Shown: positions 57,801 through 64,000 of the stretch, one piece after another
Numbering within the stretch: position 1 is the first letter of the stretch
Layout of the letters: each line of letters begins with the position of its first letter
Source of the DNA: Gudongella oleilytica
Lineage (GTDB): Bacteria; Bacillota; Clostridia; Tissierellales; Tissierellaceae
Length of the DNA stretch: 64,000 nucleotides
Assembly (NCBI RefSeq): GCF_004101785.1
Contig: NZ_CP035130.1
Span: 1,054,001 to 1,118,000, forward strand
Direction of reading: 5' to 3'
The notes under the pieces: generated by a model
What the model was told of the DNA's origin: nothing
What the model saw: only the letters and a program-made list of their open reading frames with translations
Database searches by the model: none
Made by a program: the position numbers and the translations under genes

Positions 57801-58388
57801 ATGATCGACTACATAATTGGGAAAGTAGAGCACATTGGAGAAGATTACTTAATAGTTGAGAACAATGGTATTGGCTACAAAATAAATACATCAACCAACT
57901 CAATACTTGATTCCTCAAGAACCACTGAAGCTCAAAAGCTGCACACTAACCTGATAGTTAGAGAGGATGGAATGTTTCTCTTCGGATTTACTACCTCCGA
58001 AGAAATGGATGCCTTCAAGCTGCTGCTAACAGTTTCGAAGGTTGGCCCAAAGGTAGCATGCGGTATACTGTCTGCTCTTAATCCGGGCCAGCTTCAAAGA
58101 GCTATACTAACTAAGGATTTAAACGCTTTGTGCAAGGGTCAGGGTGTGGGAAGAAAGACTGCCGAGAGAATAGTGCTTGAGCTGAAGGATAAGATCGCAT
58201 ATAAGGCTTATGATGATTTGGATATTGTCGAAGCTGCCTTTAACAGCGAATACGAAGAGGCTGTAGAAGCTCTTACGTCTCTGGGATATTCCAGATATGA
58301 GGTTGAGAAGGTTCTTAGGACTATAGAAACTGATGATATGATCGTTGAGGATATTATCAAAGCTGGCTTGAGAAAACTTTCATTTTAA
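57801..58388 (+). CDS. ruvA: Holliday junction DNA helicase subunit RuvA
   Basis: 195 residues. An OB-fold (MIDYIIGKVEHIGEDYLIVENNGIGYKI) is followed by two helix-hairpin-helix motifs (VSKVGPKVACGIL, GQGVGRKTAERIVLELKD) and the C-terminal RuvB-binding domain (EEAVEALTSLGYS). It lies 19 bases after ruvC. Confidence 0.95.
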   Translation: MIDYIIGKVEHIGEDYLIVENNGIGYKINTSTNSILDSSRTTEAQKLHTNLIVREDGMFLFGFTTSEEMDAFKLLLTVSKVGPKVACGILSALNPGQLQRAILTKDLNALCKGQGVGRKTAERIVLELKDKIAYKAYDDLDIVEAAFNSEYEEAVEALTSLGYSRYEVEKVLRTIETDDMIVEDIIKAGLRKLSF

Positions 58389-58400
58389 GGAGAATGTAAG

Positions 58401-59420
58401 ATGGATGATGTGAGAGATAGGATAGTAGCAAGACATATGAATATGGATGATATAGAAAATGAGGCTACATTGAGACCGAAGTGGTTAAATGAATATATAG
58501 GCCAGGAAAAGGCTAAGGAGAAACTGGGCATTTTTATCCAAGCAGCAAAAGGGAGAAGTGAATCTTTAGACCACGTACTGCTTTATGGGCCCCCGGGATT
58601 AGGTAAAACGACTCTTGCCAATATAATCGCCAACGAAATGGGTGTAAATATAAGGGTTACTTCAGGACCAGCTATTGAAAGACCTGGTGACCTTGCTAGT
58701 ATACTTACGAACCTATCGGATGATGATGTATTATTTATTGATGAGATACATAGGATAAACAGGACGGTAGAGGAGGTCCTTTATCCTGCTATGGAGGATT
58801 TTGCGCTCGATATAATAATTGGTAAGGGACCATCAGCAAGATCAGTAAGGCTGGATCTTTCTAAATTCACTCTAATTGGCGCCACAACAAGAGCGGGCCT
58901 ATTGACTTCTCCCTTGAGGGACAGATTTGGTGTAATGTTGAATCTTGACCTGTATGATATTGAAAGCTTGACAGAGATAGTAACAAGATCCTCCCGAATC
59001 CTGGGTATTGAAATTGATCCAATGGGAGCGTATGAAATTGCCAAAAGATCAAGAGGAACACCTCGGATAGCTAATAGATTATTGAAGCGAGTCAGGGATT
59101 ATGCCCAGGTCGTTGAGGACGGGATAATCACTGAGGAGATTGCAAAGCGTGGACTTGAAGTCTTAGAGGTGGACAGATTGGGGCTGGACGCAGTCGATAG
59201 AAAGTTGATTCTTTCTATGATAGACAATTTCAGGGGAGGGCCTGTTGGCATCGATACCATAGCAGCCTCGACCGGAGAGGAACGCGGTACCATTGAAGAT
59301 GTATATGAACCTTATCTTTTACAAATTGGATTTTTGATAAGGACCCCAAGAGGAAGGGTTGCAACTGAGAAGGCATATAATCATTTCAACAGACCTTATA
59401 CCAGAGACTTGGAAGGTTGA
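58401..59420 (+). CDS. ruvB: Holliday junction branch-migration ATPase RuvB
   Basis: 339 residues, AAA+ motor. Walker A is GPPGLGKTT, Walker B LFIDEIHR, sensor 1 IGATTRAG, arginine finger/sensor 2 region [18 protein letters not shown], and a C-terminal winged helix ([13 protein letters not shown]). The opening [17 protein letters not shown] is typical. The stop overlaps the frame of the next gene, so the two are probably coupled. Confidence 0.96.
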   Translation: MDDVRDRIVARHMNMDDIENEATLRPKWLNEYIGQEKAKEKLGIFIQAAKGRSESLDHVLLYGPPGLGKTTLANIIANEMGVNIRVTSGPAIERPGDLASILTNLSDDDVLFIDEIHRINRTVEEVLYPAMEDFALDIIIGKGPSARSVRLDLSKFTLIGATTRAGLLTSPLRDRFGVMLNLDLYDIESLTEIVTRSSRILGIEIDPMGAYEIAKRSRGTPRIANRLLKRVRDYAQVVEDGIITEEIAKRGLEVLEVDRLGLDAVDRKLILSMIDNFRGGPVGIDTIAASTGEERGTIEDVYEPYLLQIGFLIRTPRGRVATEKAYNHFNRPYTRDLEG

Positions 59421-59437
59421 TCCGGGAGGAAAATATC

Positions 59438-60799
59438 ATGAGAAGATTTATTTCTGCAGTATTATTGGTCATTGGGTTATTATTCGCAATGCCTGATTCA
59501 TATGCTTTAGCAAAAGATGCAGATTTTATAGATGTTAGAGTCGGCAAAACCTATGCTATCCTCGACCGGGTCTTACTTAGCTCAAGAGGCGGGTTTAGTC
59601 TGGTAAATAAAGGGGATAAGGAATCCAAACTGATGAATATTGATTCAAATCGGATATATGTCAGCATTAGCTTTACTGATTCAAGGAGTCTTGATATTTT
59701 TGATGCTTCCAACAACTATATTACTACTATCCCTGCTGATGGCTCTCTTGTTCTTGGCCCAGAGGAGGGTTCAATTTCGACTGCTGGGATTTCGTACAGA
59801 GGTTATATAGGTTTTATATCCGGTACATCAGGACTGATCCTGATTAATCATGTGGACGTGGAAAGCTACTTATATGGCGTGGTACCCAAAGAGATTCCGC
59901 CTTTAAGCTCTGAGGAGGCATTAAAAGCCCAGGCTGTTGCTGCAAGAAGCTTTGTATACAATAGTCTGAAAAAGCATGCTGCTGAAGGCTATAACTTGTG
60001 TGATACTACCCATTGCCAAGCATATGGAGGCTTGGATGGTGAACATCCAAATACCAATATGGCAGTAGACGATACGTTTGGCCTTGTAGCAACCTACAAT
60101 GGACTACCGGCAAATACCGTATACCATTCCTCCTCAGGAGGCCATACCGAAAACAGTGAGAAGGTTTGGGCAACTGCTATACCATACTTAAGAGCTGTGA
60201 ATGATCCTTTTTCTACAAACGGACCCAACTCATCGTGGTCAGTAGTATTGGCTGCACATGAGATAGAGGATAAATTGAAAGCTGAAGGATATGACATAGG
60301 AAGAGTAGAAGGAATTTCGATTAAGGAAAGATCTGAGTCAGGTAGAGTTACATTAATGGAGATCATCGGATCACGGGATTCCGTTGAATTAACTGGGGCT
60401 CAATTTAGGACTTTAATGGGAGCGATAACTTTCAAGAGCACTCTATTTTACATCGGAGATGAAGCAGTTTATAACTCGGGTGTATTATATGCTACTGATT
60501 CCAGAAGGAAATCTGAGCTTGAAGTAACCAAAAGGGGTTTTTCAGTTATTGGCAAAAATGGCGAAACCACAAATATTTCCGCCATAACTGCTATGGGGGT
60601 TTCAGGCATAAAAACATTTGGCATTAAGAATGTCGAAACTGTAATGGATGATGAATACCTGATAACTGGCAAAGGATTTGGCCACGGGGTGGGAATGAGT
60701 CAATACGGTGCCATCGAAATGGCAAAACAAGGATATACATTTGAAGAAATATTGAAGCACTATTACAGGAACATTGAATTAACTATATTTTATAGATAG
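59438..60799 (+). CDS. SpoIID/LytB-domain secreted protein
   Basis: About 453 residues. Signal peptide or anchor (FISAVLLVIGLLFAMPDSYALA) is followed by an SH3-like N-terminal region and a SpoIID catalytic domain: YLYGVVPKEIPPLSSEEALKAQAVAARSF holds the key Glu, then TTHCQAYGG, NTVYHSSSGGHTENSEKVW and GHGVGMSQYGAIEMAKQG. SpoIID is a lytic transglycosylase acting on glycan strands lacking stem peptides. GGGAGG fixes the ATG at 59438. Its place behind ruvB is conserved in many Clostridia. Confidence 0.9.
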   Translation: MRRFISAVLLVIGLLFAMPDSYALAKDADFIDVRVGKTYAILDRVLLSSRGGFSLVNKGDKESKLMNIDSNRIYVSISFTDSRSLDIFDASNNYITTIPADGSLVLGPEEGSISTAGISYRGYIGFISGTSGLILINHVDVESYLYGVVPKEIPPLSSEEALKAQAVAARSFVYNSLKKHAAEGYNLCDTTHCQAYGGLDGEHPNTNMAVDDTFGLVATYNGLPANTVYHSSSGGHTENSEKVWATAIPYLRAVNDPFSTNGPNSSWSVVLAAHEIEDKLKAEGYDIGRVEGISIKERSESGRVTLMEIIGSRDSVELTGAQFRTLMGAITFKSTLFYIGDEAVYNSGVLYATDSRRKSELEVTKRGFSVIGKNGETTNISAITAMGVSGIKTFGIKNVETVMDDEYLITGKGFGHGVGMSQYGAIEMAKQGYTFEEILKHYYRNIELTIFYR

Positions 60800-60809
60800 G
60801 AAGTAGAGA

Positions 60810-61835
60810 ATGAAAACTAGCGATTTTTATTATGATCTACCGAAGGAGCTGATTGCTCAGCATCCATTGGAAAACAGGACATCCTCAAGGTTATTGATTT
60901 TGGACAGAAAAACCGGTGAAATGAATCATAAAATATTTTCTGAGTTATTGGATGAGCTAAATTCAGGTGATGTTCTGGTTATGAATGACTCCAGGGTTAT
61001 ACCTGCAAGATTATTTGGGAACAGACCTGGGAAGGAAGAAAAAATAGAGACACTTTTGCTTAAGAGAGTATCCGGAAGAATATGGGAGTGCCTTGTTAGA
61101 CCTGGAAAAAAAATGAAACCTGGTGGGAGAATAGAATATGGGGATGGACTTCTTACAGGCATTGTGAAAGGTATTGGGGAGGATGGAACGAGATTCATAG
61201 AATTCAAATTTGAGGGGATATTCGAAGAGGTGCTTGATAAACTGGGCGAGATGCCGCTCCCGCCATACATCACTGAAAGACTGGAGAACTCTGAAAGATA
61301 TCAGACGGTTTATTCAAAAAATAATGGGTCGGCAGCTGCCCCTACCGCAGGATTGCATTTTGATAAAATACTTCTCGACAAAATTCGGGATAAGGGTGTG
61401 CATACTCTGTATCTGACCTTGCATGTTGGGTTAGGTACCTTCAGACCAGTCAAGGTAGAGGATATTAATGAGCATATTATGCACTCAGAGTATTACGACA
61501 TCAGTCACGAAACAGCAGAGGAAATAAATAGAGCCAAGCTTAGGGGTTCAAAGATAATTGCTGTAGGTACTACAAGTACCAGGACACTGGAGACTGCTGC
61601 GGATGAGAATGGAATGATAAAACCCTCAAGTGGATGGACTGATATATTTATATATCCAGGCTATAAGTTTAAGGCTGTGGACGTTATGCTAACTAATTTC
61701 CACCTTCCAGAATCAACCTTGCTCATGCTGGTAAGTGCATTCAGTTCAAAAGAATTGATGTTGACTGCATATAACGAAGCAATCAAAGAAAGATATAGAT
61801 TTTTCAGCTTTGGCGATGCCATGTTGATAAAGTGA
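60810..61835 (+). CDS. queA: S-adenosylmethionine:tRNA ribosyltransferase-isomerase
   Basis: 341 residues; the penultimate-type step of queuosine synthesis on tRNA. Signatures are [76 protein letters not shown] and [17 protein letters not shown]. It is followed 12 bases later by tgt, the queuosine base-exchange enzyme. Confidence 0.96.
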   Translation: MKTSDFYYDLPKELIAQHPLENRTSSRLLILDRKTGEMNHKIFSELLDELNSGDVLVMNDSRVIPARLFGNRPGKEEKIETLLLKRVSGRIWECLVRPGKKMKPGGRIEYGDGLLTGIVKGIGEDGTRFIEFKFEGIFEEVLDKLGEMPLPPYITERLENSERYQTVYSKNNGSAAAPTAGLHFDKILLDKIRDKGVHTLYLTLHVGLGTFRPVKVEDINEHIMHSEYYDISHETAEEINRAKLRGSKIIAVGTTSTRTLETAADENGMIKPSSGWTDIFIYPGYKFKAVDVMLTNFHLPESTLLMLVSAFSSKELMLTAYNEAIKERYRFFSFGDAMLIK

Positions 61836-62975
<1,140 letters not shown>

Positions 62976-63026
62976 TTTTTAACGATTTTCATGTATAATA
63001 GATTATAGAAAAGGAGTGATTGATTA

Positions 63027-63335
63027 ATGGAGCAATTACAAGCATTTATTCTCCCAATAGGCTTGCTGGTGATTTTCTACTTTTTCGCTATTAGACCTCA
63101 GAAAAAGAAGGAAAAAGAGATCAAAGAAATGAGAAGCAGCCTTCGTGTTGGAGACGAAGTAATCACAATAGGTGGCATCATGGGCAAAATTATCAAGTTA
63201 AAGGATGATTATGTCACTCTTGAAATCGGATCTGCCAAAACGAAGCTGGATATAACAAGATGGGCAGTTGGTTCTGTTGTAAAAGCAAATGGTTCAAAAA
63301 GCAATAAACAGGAAGAAGAGACCACAGAAGAATAA
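63027..63335 (+). CDS. yajC: Preprotein translocase accessory subunit YajC
   Basis: 102 residues. One membrane helix (AFILPIGLLVIFYFFAI) is followed by the YajC domain (RPQKKKEKEIKEMRSSLRVGDEVITIGGIMGKI). It associates with SecDF. AAAGGAG precedes the ATG. secD/secF are not seen before the window ends. Confidence 0.93.
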   Translation: MEQLQAFILPIGLLVIFYFFAIRPQKKKEKEIKEMRSSLRVGDEVITIGGIMGKIIKLKDDYVTLEIGSAKTKLDITRWAVGSVVKANGSKSNKQEEETTEE

Positions 63336-63342
63336 TGAGAAT

Positions 63343-63372
63343 GACTTCCAGAGATGGAAGTTCTTTCTTTTT
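63343..63372 (+). terminator. Terminator after yajC
   Basis: GACTTCC, loop AGAGAT, GGAAGTTC, then TTTCTTTTTT. It separates yajC from the SCIFF genes. Confidence 0.75.
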
Positions 63373-63458
63373 TATGTACTAAAAATTCCTTTATTATGCA
63401 TCTTGTATGTGGTATAATTGCTACATTAAAGTATATTCTTTCAAACAGGAGGAAACAT

Positions 63459-63599
63459 ATGAAGCATATCAAGACACTAACTAAAATCAGACTTAAGGAT
63501 AGTCTTATTTATGGCGGATGCGGAGAGTGCCAGACATCATGCCAATCTGCATGTAAAACGTCATGTACAGTTGGAAACCAGAAGTGCGAAAACAAGTAG
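63459..63599 (+). CDS. scfA: SCIFF (six-cysteine) ranthipeptide precursor
   Basis: 46 residues, MKHIKTLTKIRLKDSLIYGG leader followed by a Cys-rich core. The six cysteines are at 21, 24, 28, 32, 36 and 43. This matches the SCIFF family (six cysteines in about forty-five residues) that is nearly universal in Clostridia. Its maturase forms thioether links between Cys and an acceptor residue such as Thr. AGGAGG sits just ahead of the ATG. The longer frame upstream has no support. Secretion and biological role are not settled. Confidence 0.95.
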   Translation: MKHIKTLTKIRLKDSLIYGGCGECQTSCQSACKTSCTVGNQKCENK

Positions 63600-63610
63600 T
63601 GAAATAAGGG

Positions 63611-63638
63611 GTAGTGGATTATCCACTGCTTTTTATTT
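63611..63638 (+). terminator. Hairpin terminator between scfA and scfB
   Basis: GTAGTGGA (63611-63618), loop TTA, TCCACTGC (63622-63629), then TTTTTATTT. It should make the precursor transcript far more abundant than the maturase message. Confidence 0.82.
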
Positions 63639-63662
63639 GAGAAAAATTAAGGGGGTTTACAG

Positions 63663-64000
63663 TTGTCACAGCTTATACATAAGTTTTTTCTAAATGATAA
63701 TTACATGGTCCTTGACGTTAACAGCGGTGCTGTGCATATAATTGACGAACTGGTTTACAATATTCTTGATGAAAATGGCCTTCAAAATATCGAAGAAGTC
63801 ATTGAAAATCTGTCTGATCGGTTTGTTACTGAAAGAATAATCGAGGCGTATGATGAAATCCAGTATTTGGTCGATAGTGATATACTATATTCAAAGGAAT
63901 CTGATCCAGACATACTGGATTATAACAAGGAAAACATTATTAAAGCAATGTGCTTGCACGTCGCTCATGATTGTAATTTAAAATGCAAGTATTGCTTCGC
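63663..64000 (+). CDS. scfB: SCIFF radical SAM maturase, N-terminal part (truncated by window end)
   Basis: 112 complete codons. It starts at TTG 63663 after AAGGGGG and reads MSQLIHKFFLNDNYMVLDVN. The first 90 residues have the small winged-helix-like form of a RiPP recognition element. The radical SAM site begins at HDCNLKCKYCF, with Cys104, Cys108 and Cys111 of the CxxxCxxC motif. It should bind the ScfA leader and install thioether bridges. The SPASM-type auxiliary cluster domain lies beyond the window. Confidence 0.93.
   Translation, partial: MSQLIHKFFLNDNYMVLDVNSGAVHIIDELVYNILDENGLQNIEEVIENLSDRFVTERIIEAYDEIQYLVDSDILYSKESDPDILDYNKENIIKAMCLHVAHDCNLKCKYCF

Overview
The window reads as a chromosomal segment of a low-to-moderate GC, Gram-positive, anaerobic-type Clostridia. 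The evidence is the SCIFF peptide and maturase pair, the clostridial order ruvC-ruvA-ruvB-spoIID-queA-tgt-yajC-scfA-scfB, a T-box in front of asnA, a 6S-type RNA, many strong AGGAGG-type ribosome sites, frequent TTG/GTG starts, and a 16S gene of Firmicutes type. A placement near Fusibacter/Acidaminobacter-like lineages is only a guess. SpoIID-type and YtxH-type proteins are present, but sporulation cannot be decided from this window.

1-12 kb: housekeeping and cell-wall genes, nearly all on the plus strand. They are the dipeptidase PepD, a DUF1292 protein, a HAD phosphatase, a TIGR01212-like radical SAM protein, a small P-loop protein, two pseudouridine synthases, a TGS/PRK nucleoside kinase, a lipoprotein NagZ coupled to a ROK sugar kinase, and an alpha/beta hydrolase. 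12-24 kb: an MFS exporter, then a polysaccharide deacetylase with an OmpR/HK two-component system and a large lipoprotein. This unit is preceded by helically phased TGTAA repeats. Then come GIY-YIG, recX and pspC on the minus strand, an FHA-FtsW/RodA-PBP2 unit, and NAD kinase. 24-34 kb: a pseudouridine synthase, a 6S RNA candidate with promoter and terminator, a PHP phosphatase, YtxH and DUF948-like proteins, a lipid kinase, a MarR regulator, and a giant signalling protein (pseudokinase, P-loop ATPase, TPR-like region, GAF, GGDEF, GAF) split by a frameshift. A LacI regulator follows.

34.8-36.6 kb: a full-length group IIC-type intron with its maturase, sitting directly behind an intrinsic terminator. 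36.7-41.5 kb: histidine degradation genes hutH-hutU-hutI. 41.6-44.3 kb: a GDT1/UPF0016-type membrane protein with an unusual C-terminal extension, a LuxR-type response regulator and a LysR regulator. 44.3-51.1 kb: two tandem consensus promoters, a 16S-23S-5S operon and ten tRNA genes (Asn, fMet, Glu, Val, Asp, Thr, Tyr, Gly, Gly, Arg). A two-hairpin element occurs both in the 16S leader and just ahead of the tRNA cluster.

51.3-57.2 kb: a ketopantoate-reductase-like gene, an NhaC-type antiporter gene broken by a 12-bp duplication, a macrodomain protein, a zinc-dependent phospholipase C-like protein, T-box-controlled asnA, and an unknown gene. 57.3-64 kb: ruvCAB, a SpoIID-like protein, queA, tgt, yajC, then the SCIFF precursor scfA, an internal terminator, and the start of its radical SAM maturase scfB, which runs off the window.

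The best leads are the split pseudokinase-ATPase-GGDEF protein, the duplicated two-hairpin RNA element around the rRNA operon, the phased operator upstream of the wall two-component operon, the intron in a leader/terminator site, and the SCIFF locus (a known family).
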